From Achromobacter agilis (GTDB taxonomy: Bacteria > Pseudomonadota > Gammaproteobacteria > Burkholderiales > Burkholderiaceae_B), in assembly GCF_900496965.1 (NCBI RefSeq), contig NZ_UFQB01000005.1, positions 62,001-126,000 on the forward strand: 64,000 nt of DNA, read 5' to 3'. Position numbers and translations under genes: made by a program. The notes under the pieces were generated by a model. It saw nothing but the letters and a program-made list of their open reading frames with translations, had not been told where the DNA came from and did no database searches. Every line of letters starts with the position of its first letter. The first letter of the stretch is position 1. Shown here piece by piece: positions 55,123-63,987 of the stretch.

Positions 55123-56529
55123 ATGAGCCGCATCCTTAAAACCGGCCTGCTGCTGGCCCTCGTCTTCGGCGTCGTCTGGCTGGCCGTCATCATCTGGTGG
55201 CAGGAGTCGCACACGCTGCCCACGGGCGTGGACATCGGCCTCTATCTGTTCGCGCTGCCGCTGGCGCTGATTGCCGCCGGCTGGGCCGGCGCCCGCATCA
55301 TCCGCGCGCGCCGCGAAGCCAAGGCCGCTCCCGCGCCCGCCGCCGCCCCGTCGGGCGAGCCGGAAGCCGCCCCCGTCGCCGATCTGGCCCGCCTGGTCGT
55401 GCTGGCCAGCACCGCGCGCGCGGCGCTGGGCGGCGATCCGGCCTCCATCCATGCCGCCCTGGCCAAACACCAGCGCCCCGAGCTCGACGCGTCGCTGAAA
55501 AATGCGAGAGGCTTTCCCATCTTCAGCGGCCGCGCCGCCCACCTGGACACCGATACCTTGCGCGAAGCCGCAAGCGCCGCGGCCGGTCCCGGCAGCGCGC
55601 TGAGCGGCGGCTGCCTGCGCGCCGCCGCGCTGCTGGCCGAGGTGGTCGAAACCCTATCGCAAGAAGCCCGCGCCCTCGTGCTCGGCAGCGGCACGCCGCG
55701 GCGCGATGAAGATTGGCCGCAGCTGCAGCTGGAGCTATTGCTGCCCGCCGATTGGCCTCAGGCCGCGCGCACGCATACCCTGGACCGGGCCCGTGCGGCG
55801 GCCGTCTGGGTGCCCGGGCGTATCGATGCCCGCGTTCACAACGCGGCGGACGCGCTCGCCAGCGACGGCCTGCTGCGCCAGCTTGCTCAGGAGCCATTGG
55901 ACAAGACGAGCGCCGCGCTGCGCCTGGTGGCCGCGGCGGATTCCTATATCGATGCCGGCGTGGTGCAGGACTGGGATGCCGAAGGCAAACTGGTCAGCAC
56001 CGCCAATCCGCAAGGCCGCGTGCCCGGCGAGGCAGCCGCCGGCCTGCTGCTGGATCTGGCGCTTGGCGCACCGTCCGCCATCCAGGACCCCGCGCCCCCG
56101 CGCGATCCGCCCATTGGCGCCGTCGCGCTGACCTTGTCGCCGACGGCGCGCCGCAGCACCGAAGCGGATGCGCGCGGCGCCTCCGGCGAACCCATCCTGG
56201 CCGAATTGACGGAGCGCTTCCTGCAACAACAGGGGCAGCGCGCGGACGGGATACGCACGATGGTCAGCGACGCCGACCACCGCGGCAGCCGGCCGCTGGA
56301 AGCCGCCGGCCTGGCCGGCGCGCTCTTTCCCGCGCTGGATCCGAACCAGGATTGCCTTTCCATCGGCGCCGCCTGTGGCTACACGGGCGCCGCCGCGCAC
56401 CTGTTGACGCTGGCGATCGCCGGCGAAACCTGCGCGCAAACGGACGCGCCCGTGCTTGCCGTCATGACCCAGGACCCTGCCCTGCGGACGCTGGCGCTGG
56501 TCTCCCGCCCCATTCGCCCCACCGCCTGA
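55123..56529 (+). CDS. T6SS-associated membrane protein with degenerate ketosynthase-like C-terminus
   Basis: 468 residues. Two N-terminal membrane helices (LLLALVFGVVWLAVIIW and YLFALPLALIAAGWAGARII) precede a soluble part. Residues about 380-430 (SDADHRGSRPLEAAGLAGAL, then GAACGYTGAAAHLLTLAIA) resemble the C-terminal ketosynthase core in which DxHGT is followed by GHTxGAAG, but the active-site histidine of GH is tyrosine here. It lies between tagX and tssM. I infer a structural, non-catalytic role near TssM. The likeness is by eye and could be coincidental. Confidence 0.66.
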   Translation: MSRILKTGLLLALVFGVVWLAVIIWWQESHTLPTGVDIGLYLFALPLALIAAGWAGARIIRARREAKAAPAPAAAPSGEPEAAPVADLARLVVLASTARAALGGDPASIHAALAKHQRPELDASLKNARGFPIFSGRAAHLDTDTLREAASAAAGPGSALSGGCLRAAALLAEVVETLSQEARALVLGSGTPRRDEDWPQLQLELLLPADWPQAARTHTLDRARAAAVWVPGRIDARVHNAADALASDGLLRQLAQEPLDKTSAALRLVAAADSYIDAGVVQDWDAEGKLVSTANPQGRVPGEAAAGLLLDLALGAPSAIQDPAPPRDPPIGAVALTLSPTARRSTEADARGASGEPILAELTERFLQQQGQRADGIRTMVSDADHRGSRPLEAAGLAGALFPALDPNQDCLSIGAACGYTGAAAHLLTLAIAGETCAQTDAPVLAVMTQDPALRTLALVSRPIRPTA

Positions 56530-56553
56530 ACCACAAGAAAACCAGTCAAAACC

Positions 56554-59500
56554 ATGCGTAGCCCCTCAGGTTTCTTTTCCAGCATATCCAGCGCGATGAG
56601 CGAAGGCCGACATTGGACGTCGCGCGTGCTGGCCAACCCGCGTACCTTCATGGTGATCGGCCTGATCGCTCTGATGCTGTTCCTGTTCCTGTTCGCGGGC
56701 ACCGTCGAGATCGGCCTCATCTGGGCGGGCATCGCCCTGGGCGTCGGCCTGCTGCTGTGGCTGTGCGCCTACCTGTGGCGCCGGCGGCGCACCCGCAAGG
56801 CCAACAAGAACCTGGGCGACATGCTGGAACAGCAAGTGCAGACGGGCGCCGCCGCCAACCGCAACGACGTGGAGGCGCTGCGCTCGCGGCTGACCCAGGC
56901 GGTGCGCACCATCAAAACCTCGAAAATCGGGCAGGCGTCGGGCAACGAGGCCCTGTACGAGCTGCCCTGGTACATCGTGATCGGCAATCCGGCCGCGGGC
57001 AAGAGCAGCGCGGTCATCAATTCCGGCCTGCAGTTTCCGTTCGCCGACAAGAACGGCGCGGCGGTGCGCGGGGTCGGCGGCACGCGCAACTGCGACTGGT
57101 TCTTCACCACCGAAGGCATCCTGCTGGACACGGCCGGACGCTACTCGGTGCATGAAGAGGACCGCAACGAATGGATGGGCTTCCTGGACCTGCTCAAGCG
57201 CCATCGTCCCAAGGCGCCGATCAACGGCATCATCGTGGCCGCCAGCATCGAGGAACTGACGGGCGCCGGGCCGGAATTCGCGATCAACCTGGCCAAGAAC
57301 CTGCGCCAGCGCGTGCAGGAGCTGACCGACCGCCTGGAAGTGTTCGCGCCGGTCTACATCATCTTCACCAAGGCCGACCTGATCTCGGGCTTCAGCGAAT
57401 TCTTCTCCGACAGCGACCAGAGCGAGCGCGACCGCGTCTGGGGCGCAACCCTGCCCTACGGCGCCGAAGAAAACCGCGATGTACTGGCACTGTTCGACAG
57501 CCGCTTCGACGAGCTGTACGAAGGCCTGAAAGAGATGGGAACGGCGCAAATCTCGCTGCGCAACAGCCGCGACCTGCCGCCGGGCCTGCTCACGTTCCCG
57601 CTGGAATTTGCCGGTATCAAGCCGGCGCTGCGCACCTTCCTGTCCACGCTGTTCGAAACCAATCCGTTCCAGTACAAGCCGGTGTTCCGCGGTTTCTACT
57701 TCACCAGCGCGCTGCAGGAAGGCGTCACGCAAAGCACCTCCACCGAGAAGCTGGCCGAGCGCTTCGAGCTGCGTCCCGCGGCGCGCGCGCAATCGCGCAG
57801 CGTGACCTCGAACAATGGCTTCTTCCTGCGCGAACTGTTTTCCAGCGTGATCTTCGCCGACAAGAAACTGGTGCGCCAGCACGCCAGCCCGGCCAAGACC
57901 CGCATGCGCTACCTGACCTTTTTCGGCCTGGTGCTGGCGCTGGGCCTGGTCCTGGGCGGATGGAGCTGGTCGTACCTGGGCAACCGCCAATTGGCGCAGA
58001 ACGTGCAGGCCGACCTGGACAAGGTGGTGCGGCTGCAAAGCGAGCGCACCGATCTGCAAAGCCGCCTGGAAGCGATGGAGATCCTGCAGGATCGCATCGA
58101 GCAGCTGGACCGCTACTCGTCCAGCCGGCCGTGGTCGCTGGGCCTGGGCCTGTACCAGGGCGACGTGCTAAAGGACCGCCTGCTGGCCGAGTACTACAAC
58201 GGCGTGCGCCAGTTCATGCTGGCACCCGTGAAGACCAGCCTGGAGGATTTCCTGGCGAAGGTGGACACCTCCGCCGCGGCCGCCGCCACGGGAGGCGCGC
58301 CGCAGCCGGCGCCCCAGCAGCCCCGCGCCGCGCACGCCGCGGGCGGCGACACGCTGTTCCAGGACGCCTCGCCCACCAACGCGGACGACGCGTACAACGC
58401 GCTCAAGACGTATCTGATGATGGCCAATCACCAGCACGTCGATCCTACCCACCTGTCCGACCAGATCACGCGCTTCTGGCGCGGCTGGCTGGAGACCAAC
58501 CGGGGCGCGATGCCGCGCGACCAGCTGATCCGCAGCGCCGAGCGCCTGATCTCGTTCTACGTCAGCCGCGCGCCGGATGCCGGATGGCCGCAGATCGACA
58601 CCAACCTGGCCCTGGTCGAAAAGACCCGCGGCAGCCTGCGCGCGGTGATGCAAGGCATGCCGGCGCGCGAGCGCGCCTACGCAACGCTCAAGGCCCGCGC
58701 CGCCACGCGCTTCCAGACCATGACAGTGGCGCGCATCGTCGGCGAGAACGACGCTGGCGTCGTGGCCGGCAGCTACGCCATCCCGGGCACCTTCACGCGC
58801 GAGGCCTGGGAGCAGTACATCCAGCCCGCCATCAGCGAAGCCGCCAAGAAGGAAGTCCAGACCAGCGACTGGGTGCTGGGCGTGAACGCCCGCGACGACC
58901 TGACGCTGGAAGGCAGCCCCGAGCAGATCCAGAAGAGCCTGGCGACGATGTACAAGACGGAGTACGCCGAGGAATGGCAGAAGTTCCTGCGCGGCGTGAC
59001 GATCAAGCCGTTCACGAGCTTCGAGCAATCGGTCGGCGCGATGAACCGCCTGGGCGATCCGCAGACCTCGCCCATCGCCAAGCTCATCAACACCACGTAC
59101 GAACAGACCTCCTGGGACAACCCCTCGCTGATCAACGCCGGGCTGCAACAGGCGCAGAGCGGCGTGGTCGGCTGGTTCAAGCGCGTGATCCTGCGCCAGA
59201 CGCCGCCGGCGCCCGGCGCGACCACCGCCAATGGCGAGGCGATCCCCATGGGCCCGGTGGGCCGCGAGTTCTCCGACGTGGCGCGGCTGGTCGTCACGCG
59301 CGACAACCAGTCGCTGCTGGGCAACTACATGGGCGCGCTGTCGAAGATCCGCACCCGCTTCAACCTGCTCAACAACCAGGGCGATGCCGGCCCCGGCGCG
59401 CTCACGCTGATGCGCCAGACGCTGGAAGGCAAGGATTCGGAACTGGCCGACGCCTTGAAGCTGGTGGACGAGCAAATGCTGGCCGGCATGAGCGCGACGC

Positions 59501-60354
59501 AGCGCGAAACGCTGCGCCCGCTTCTGGTGCGTCCGCTGATCCAGGCGTATTCGGTGACCATGCAGCCCGCCGAAGCCGAGCTGAACAAGGTCTGGAACGC
59601 CCAGGTCTACCAGCCGTTCAACCAGAACCTGTCCGAAAAGTATCCGTTCGCCAGCCGCGCCAGCGTGGAAGCCAGCGGCGATGAAATCGGTCAGGTATTC
59701 GGCCCGCAAGGCAGCATCGCCCGCTACGTCAACGAGACGCTGGGCCCGCTGACCGTGCGCCGTGGCGACATCCTGACGGCGCGCACGTGGGGCGACATGG
59801 GCGTGAGCCTGCAGCCGACCTTCACGGCCAATTTCGCGCAATGGGTGGCGCCGCTCTCGGGCGGCGCGGCGGGCAGCGGCGCGGCCAGCCAGCCGCAGAC
59901 GCTGTTCCAGATCCAGCCCAAGCCGGCCGGCGGCGTGACCGAATACACCATCGAGATCGATGGCCAGCAGCTGCGCTACCGCAACACGCCGCCGCAATGG
60001 GTAAATTTCGTCTGGCCCAATGCGCAGGGAGCGCCCGGCGCGCGCATCACCGCCACCACTTTCGATGGCAGCGTGGTCGAAATCGTCAACGAGCCGGGCC
60101 GTTTCGGCCTGGAACGCTTGATCTCGACCGCCCAGCGCACGGCCAACCCCGACGGCAGCTTCAACATGAGCTGGGGCAAATCCAACGTGACGGTCCCCGT
60201 GAAGCTGCGCATCATCAGCAATGCCCAGGCGCCCGGCGCCGGCGGCAGCGAGCCCGGCGGCAGCCAGGGTCTGCGCAACCTGCGCCTGCCCTCCTCCGTG
60301 GTCGGCATGTCCCCTGAATCCTCCGCCCAGACGCAATCCGGAGCGCCGCAATGA
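56554..60354 (+). CDS. tssM: T6SS inner-membrane protein TssM/IcmF
   Basis: 1266 residues. Two N-terminal membrane helices (FMVIGLIALMLFLFLFAGTV and IWAGIALGVGLLLWLCAYLW), a cytoplasmic NTPase-like domain with Walker A GNPAAGKSS (about 144-152) and LLDTAGRYSVHEED, a third helix near 455 (YLTFFGLVLALGLVLGGWSW) and the large periplasmic IcmF/DUF1215 region that contacts TssJ. An Ala/Pro stretch lies near 575-595. ATG at 56554; an in-frame ATG 14 codons on is an alternative. Its stop overlaps tagF (ATGA). Confidence 0.97.
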   Translation: MRSPSGFFSSISSAMSEGRHWTSRVLANPRTFMVIGLIALMLFLFLFAGTVEIGLIWAGIALGVGLLLWLCAYLWRRRRTRKANKNLGDMLEQQVQTGAAANRNDVEALRSRLTQAVRTIKTSKIGQASGNEALYELPWYIVIGNPAAGKSSAVINSGLQFPFADKNGAAVRGVGGTRNCDWFFTTEGILLDTAGRYSVHEEDRNEWMGFLDLLKRHRPKAPINGIIVAASIEELTGAGPEFAINLAKNLRQRVQELTDRLEVFAPVYIIFTKADLISGFSEFFSDSDQSERDRVWGATLPYGAEENRDVLALFDSRFDELYEGLKEMGTAQISLRNSRDLPPGLLTFPLEFAGIKPALRTFLSTLFETNPFQYKPVFRGFYFTSALQEGVTQSTSTEKLAERFELRPAARAQSRSVTSNNGFFLRELFSSVIFADKKLVRQHASPAKTRMRYLTFFGLVLALGLVLGGWSWSYLGNRQLAQNVQADLDKVVRLQSERTDLQSRLEAMEILQDRIEQLDRYSSSRPWSLGLGLYQGDVLKDRLLAEYYNGVRQFMLAPVKTSLEDFLAKVDTSAAAAATGGAPQPAPQQPRAAHAAGGDTLFQDASPTNADDAYNALKTYLMMANHQHVDPTHLSDQITRFWRGWLETNRGAMPRDQLIRSAERLISFYVSRAPDAGWPQIDTNLALVEKTRGSLRAVMQGMPARERAYATLKARAATRFQTMTVARIVGENDAGVVAGSYAIPGTFTREAWEQYIQPAISEAAKKEVQTSDWVLGVNARDDLTLEGSPEQIQKSLATMYKTEYAEEWQKFLRGVTIKPFTSFEQSVGAMNRLGDPQTSPIAKLINTTYEQTSWDNPSLINAGLQQAQSGVVGWFKRVILRQTPPAPGATTANGEAIPMGPVGREFSDVARLVVTRDNQSLLGNYMGALSKIRTRFNLLNNQGDAGPGALTLMRQTLEGKDSELADALKLVDEQMLAGMSATQRETLRPLLVRPLIQAYSVTMQPAEAELNKVWNAQVYQPFNQNLSEKYPFASRASVEASGDEIGQVFGPQGSIARYVNETLGPLTVRRGDILTARTWGDMGVSLQPTFTANFAQWVAPLSGGAAGSGAASQPQTLFQIQPKPAGGVTEYTIEIDGQQLRYRNTPPQWVNFVWPNAQGAPGARITATTFDGSVVEIVNEPGRFGLERLISTAQRTANPDGSFNMSWGKSNVTVPVKLRIISNAQAPGAGGSEPGGSQGLRNLRLPSSVVGMSPESSAQTQSGAPQ

Positions 60355-61334
60355 GCAACACGCAGTCCCCCCTGTTCCGTACGGCCTACTTCGGCAAGAT
60401 CCCCAGCCGCGGCGACTTCGTGAAGAACACCTCGCATCCGCAGCTCATGGCCACGCTGGACGCCTGGGTCGCCAACACCATGGAGATCCTGGCGCAGGAA
60501 CCGCACTGGAAGGCGCTCTACGATGAAGCCGAGCCGATGCCTTTCGCGATCCTGGGGTCGCGCGGCAAGCTGGCCATCGCGGGACATCTGCAGCCCAGCC
60601 AGGACCAGTCGGGCAGGCGCTTCCCGTTCCTGTCCGCCACGTCGCTCGAAGTGCAGCGCCCGCTGGAATTCATCGCGCGCAGCCCCATGGCCTTCAGCCG
60701 CCTCTGGAACCGCATGGGCGGCGCCGCCGCCCTGCTCGCGAGCGATAGCGACCCGGCCGCCGCCTTGCAGACCCTGAACGAGTTGGAAGGCGAAATCCGC
60801 ACCGCGGCCGATGACGGCTTCGACGCCTTCGTGGACCTGCAGACCGTGGAGCGCCTGGAAGCGATGCTGCGCGGCAACGGCCACGCGGCAAGCGTGCACG
60901 ACATCATCCTGGCGCTGGGCATCCTGCTGGAGCCGGTGATGTCCAGCGGCTCATCGCAGCTGGACAAGGGGCTGTCGCTGCCGCTGCCCGATGATCCGCT
61001 CTACATCAACCTGGTCGCGGCGTACTGGATGGCGCTGATCGCGCCGTTCCTGTCGCGGGCGGACTTCGAGATTACGATCTTCATCGGGCGCATCGCCGGC
61101 AAGCACCGGCTGGCTGTCGGCTTTCGCGGCGCAGCGCCGCAAACCCTGGCCAGCCTGCTTTCCACGCCGCAGGTCTACGCCGAGCAGCACATCGTGCTGG
61201 AAGACGCGCCCTGGGTGCGTAACCACGTATCGGCCAGCCATGGGTTGGCCAAGCTTTCCAGCTATCTGGACCAACCGCGGCTGTCTCTGCGCATTGCGCT
61301 GGACACTTTCCGCGAAGTCTTCACCGGAGCCTGA
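60351..61334 (+). CDS. tagF: T6SS-associated TagF/ImpM protein
   Basis: 327 residues, cytoplasmic. The opening FRTAYFGKIPSRGDFVKNTS is the TagF/ImpM signature, and GSRGKLAIAGHLQPSQDQSG with RRFPFLSATSLEV completes the domain. In Pseudomonas TagF represses T6SS assembly post-translationally. The C-terminal half (about 170-327) is longer than a minimal TagF domain. Coupled to tssM by an ATGA overlap and followed three bases later by the OmpA-family gene. Confidence 0.93.
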   Translation: MSNTQSPLFRTAYFGKIPSRGDFVKNTSHPQLMATLDAWVANTMEILAQEPHWKALYDEAEPMPFAILGSRGKLAIAGHLQPSQDQSGRRFPFLSATSLEVQRPLEFIARSPMAFSRLWNRMGGAAALLASDSDPAAALQTLNELEGEIRTAADDGFDAFVDLQTVERLEAMLRGNGHAASVHDIILALGILLEPVMSSGSSQLDKGLSLPLPDDPLYINLVAAYWMALIAPFLSRADFEITIFIGRIAGKHRLAVGFRGAAPQTLASLLSTPQVYAEQHIVLEDAPWVRNHVSASHGLAKLSSYLDQPRLSLRIALDTFREVFTGA

Positions 61335-61336
61335 CC

Positions 61337-62131
61337 ATGCGCGTCTCTCTCCTGATCATGGCGGCGCTGTATTCGTGCGTCGCGGCGGCGCAAGATGCCG
61401 CGACTGTCGTTCCCGCCAATGTCATCCCCCAGCCGGGCCAGGTCGTGGCCAGCGGCGCCGTGCCCGACGAGGCCACCAAGGCCGACGTGCTGACGCGGCT
61501 GCAGCAGGTGTACGGCGTGGGGAACGTGATCGACCGGATCGACGTGGGCGGCGTGGTCGCGCCCCCGAACTGGTCCGAGCACGTGGGCAAGCTGATCGGC
61601 CAGCCCTTGAAGCAGATCAATCGCGGCCAGCTGGAAATCGACGGCACCCAGATCCGTCTGCGCGGAGAAGTGCAGAATGAAGCATCGCGCCAGCAGATTG
61701 CCAGCAACTTCGCGACGTCGCTCAATCCCACCTACAAGATCGTCAATGGGCTGCGCGTCTCGGCCGGCAAGGACGAACAGGGGCTGCTGGACAATCTGCT
61801 GGCCAACCGTGTGGTCGAGTTCGAAACCGGCAGCGCCACGCTGACCGCGCGCGGACGCGAACTGCTGGACAAGGTTGCCGACGTGGTGCCCAAGCTGCAC
61901 AGCGACAAGGTTCAGATCATCGGCCATACCGACAGCTCCGGCAGCCGCAGCACCAACCTGGCGCTGAGCCAAGCGCGCGCGGACGCGGTCAGGGCCTATC
62001 TGGTGGACAAGGGCCTGCCGCCCGGGCGTTTCGAAACGCTGGGCGCCGGACCGGACCAGCCGGTGGCGACCAACGCCACCGCCGAAGGCCGCGCCAAAAA
62101 CCGCCGGATCGAGTTCCGGGCCAGCCGCTAA
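61337..62131 (+). CDS. OmpA-family peptidoglycan-binding protein of the T6SS (TagL/TagN-like)
   Basis: 264 residues. A signal peptide (LLIMAALYSCVAAAQ), a middle region with BON-like repeats (VLTRLQQVYGVGNVIDRIDV and LNPTYKIVNGLRV) and a C-terminal OmpA domain (VVEFETGSATLTARGRELLD, IIGHTDSSGSRSTNLALSQA and the conserved NRRIEF end). Because TssL here lacks its own OmpA extension, this separate protein probably supplies the cell-wall anchorage of the membrane complex. Last gene of the tagX-tssM-tagF operon. Confidence 0.9.
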   Translation: MRVSLLIMAALYSCVAAAQDAATVVPANVIPQPGQVVASGAVPDEATKADVLTRLQQVYGVGNVIDRIDVGGVVAPPNWSEHVGKLIGQPLKQINRGQLEIDGTQIRLRGEVQNEASRQQIASNFATSLNPTYKIVNGLRVSAGKDEQGLLDNLLANRVVEFETGSATLTARGRELLDKVADVVPKLHSDKVQIIGHTDSSGSRSTNLALSQARADAVRAYLVDKGLPPGRFETLGAGPDQPVATNATAEGRAKNRRIEFRASR

Positions 62132-62149
62132 GGCCGCTGGCCTGCGGCC
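62132..62149. terminator. Short hairpin between convergent ompA-like and tssA genes
   Basis: GGCCGC and GCGGCC pair with a six-base loop, filling the 19-bp gap between two converging stop codons. No T-tract; tentative bidirectional terminator. Confidence 0.4.
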
Positions 62150-62150
62150 G

Positions 62151-63257
62151 TCAGCCGTTGCTGTCCGGCTGCTTCTGCACGCCCAGCAGTTCCTCCAGCC
62201 CCGACAGCGTCTCATCGTTCTTGAGGACGGTGCGCAGCCACAGGTGCAGCGACATCTCGCCCCAACTGGCGGCCTTGTCGGCCAGATAGGCAACCGGGCT
62301 GTGGGGTTCGGTGCGACGGAAGAACTCCGCCACCTCCCGCAACTGCGTCAGCGCCTGGTCGCGCGTTTGCAGCGGGCCGCGGGCGGGCGCGGGCCCGGAC
62401 GCCACGGGCGTATGGTCGGCAGGGGTCAAGGTCGGCTCCAGGCGGGTGGCGGACGGCGCCGGCACGGCGGCGGGCGGCGGCGTCATGTCGGCCCGCACCA
62501 GCAGGCCGGCGTCGCGGGCGAAGCGGTGCGCCAGTTCGGTCACGTCCTTCAAGGCTTCGCGCACGGGAGAAAAGGCGGGGCCGTCATCGCCCAGGCGCTC
62601 GGCCAGCGTGAGTTCCAGCACGTCCACCGCGGCAAAGCAGCTCTGCAGATTGCTTTCCAGTTCCGAATAAAAGGCCGGCGGCGTATCGCGGCGCGCGGCG
62701 TCGAACTGTTCCAGCGTGAGCTTGCCGCGCGTGAGTTCGGCGGCGTTCTGCGGCGCCCGCTTGACCGCGTTGGCCAGATGCGACGCGCTTTCCCATAGCG
62801 CCGCGCCCAAGCGCCCGCCCTCGGACTGCGTCAGCGGCAGCTCGCGGACCAGTTGCTGCGATCTGGACAGCAGCCACGCCAGATTGCCCACACGCTGCTG
62901 CACATCGCCTTCGTCGGGCACGGGGTGCAGGCCGTCCCAATAGCGGCGGCACAAGCCGTCCAGCAGCAGGAAACCATCGCGCAGGCCGGCGAAGCCGCGC
63001 GTCTTGGCCCAGGCTTCGGCCAACCAGGCCGCCACGCGCACGTCCTTGCTGCGGTCGCGCAGCACGATCGTGCAGATGCTGATCACTTGCGGCCAGTCGG
63101 CCTCTTTGATGTCGATGACCCAGTCGCCCTGGTCCAGGTGCGGATCGTCGTGGCGGCGGGCTTCGCGGATGGCGTCGAACTCGGCCGAGAACACCATGTC
63201 GGCGCCGCATGGCGCATCGCCCGGAATGGGCTGCAGCAGTGTGTCGATATCGCTCAT
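62151..63257 (-). CDS. tssA: T6SS assembly protein TssA
   Basis: About 368 residues. The ImpA N-terminal domain is clear (LLQPIPGDAPCGADMVFSAE, GDWVIDIKEADWPQVISICT, GLCRRYWDGLHPVPDEGD). A Pro/Ala linker (about 270-300) leads to a short C-terminal domain that keeps EVAEFFRRTEPHSPVAYLAD, WGEMSLHLWL and LGV, like the short VasJ/TssA type. TssA caps and primes the baseplate and tail. Start ATG at 63257 (MSDIDTLLQP). It stands alone on the minus strand, convergent with the OmpA gene and divergent from the repeat-protein gene. Confidence 0.93.
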   Translation of the reverse strand: MSDIDTLLQPIPGDAPCGADMVFSAEFDAIREARRHDDPHLDQGDWVIDIKEADWPQVISICTIVLRDRSKDVRVAAWLAEAWAKTRGFAGLRDGFLLLDGLCRRYWDGLHPVPDEGDVQQRVGNLAWLLSRSQQLVRELPLTQSEGGRLGAALWESASHLANAVKRAPQNAAELTRGKLTLEQFDAARRDTPPAFYSELESNLQSCFAAVDVLELTLAERLGDDGPAFSPVREALKDVTELAHRFARDAGLLVRADMTPPPAAVPAPSATRLEPTLTPADHTPVASGPAPARGPLQTRDQALTQLREVAEFFRRTEPHSPVAYLADKAASWGEMSLHLWLRTVLKNDETLSGLEELLGVQKQPDSNG

Positions 63258-63430
63258 ATTGGTCTTGTTGGATGACTGAACGGAGGCCCGCCACACAGGC
63301 GGCCAGCCTTCCGGAAGAGGACCGATCTTCCCATATCTGTAACGGCGTTGCGTTTGAAGATGACACGTCCTATTACAAAGCGCATCACGCACCCTGGATA
63401 TCATGCGAGTTCCCCGCATCAGGAGTCGCC
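63258..63430. promoter_or_regulatory. Divergent intergenic region, tssA and repeat-protein gene
   Basis: 173 bp, AT-richer than the flanks, expected to hold promoters for tssA (minus) and the repeat-protein/PAAR pair (plus). No consensus promoter or operator was recognised. Confidence 0.35.
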
Positions 63431-63682
63431 ATGAACAAGTCATTCCACATGTTGCCCGATGGCCGTTTCATCAACGGCAAGCCGCGCCGCTGCCCTGACG
63501 GCACCTATGTCGGCGACGGCGGCCCCATTACGCGGGCGCCGGACGGCTCCTACGTGGCCGGCACGCCGCAGCGCGCGCCCAACGGCAGCTATCTTGGCGG
63601 CGACGGTCCGGTCCGCATGGCGCCCGACGGCACCTTTGTCATTGGCGTGCCTCGCCAGGCGCCGGACGGCACGTATCTGTAA
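63431..63682 (+). CDS. Small 28-residue-repeat protein beside PAAR, unknown
   Basis: 83 residues made almost wholly of repeats of P-(D/N)-G-x-(F/Y)-(I/V/L). The six copies begin at residues 9, 22, 37, 50, 65 and 78, with spacings 13, 15, 13, 15 and 13, so the true unit is a 28-residue pair. Context of copies: CPDGTYVGDGGP, APDGSYVAGTPQ, APNGSYLGGDGP, APDGTFVIGVPR. AGGAG five bases before the ATG marks a real start. No signal peptide. It precedes the PAAR gene by 35 bp in the same direction, so it is probably co-expressed with the spike tip. Function unknown; a small beta-structure is likely. Confidence 0.7.
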   Translation: MNKSFHMLPDGRFINGKPRRCPDGTYVGDGGPITRAPDGSYVAGTPQRAPNGSYLGGDGPVRMAPDGTFVIGVPRQAPDGTYL

Positions 63683-63717
63683 GCATATATAACAAATCTG
63701 ACAAACAACGAGCAGCC

Positions 63718-63987
63718 ATGGCGCAGCTATCGGTGATACGCAAGGGCGACCGCACCTCTCACGGCGGCGTGGTCGTCACGGGCGACGAAACAGTCATGAT
63801 CTTCGGCCAGCCCATGGCCCGCCTGGGCGACCGCGTCACCTGCCCCAAATGCAACGGCACCCACACCATCGTCGAAGGTGCGGCGGGCGTCAGTTCGGAC
63901 CGCCGGACGGCCCTGGAAGGCATGAAGACCTCCTGTGGCGCGACGCTGATCGCCAGCCAGCAGTTCTACCGCCTCGAGCACGGCTAG
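63718..63987 (+). CDS. PAAR-domain T6SS spike-tip protein
   Basis: 89 residues, a stand-alone PAAR repeat protein that sharpens the VgrG trimer and can carry cargo. The pattern VIRKGDRTSHGGVVVTGDET, then GQPMARLGDRVTCPKCNGTH and the late SCGATLIASQQ matches the zinc-binding PAAR fold, with His and Cys residues as likely ligands. No extension or fused toxin. Translation of three VgrGs and only this PAAR gene in the window implies a shared tip. Confidence 0.9.
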   Translation: MAQLSVIRKGDRTSHGGVVVTGDETVMIFGQPMARLGDRVTCPKCNGTHTIVEGAAGVSSDRRTALEGMKTSCGATLIASQQFYRLEHG

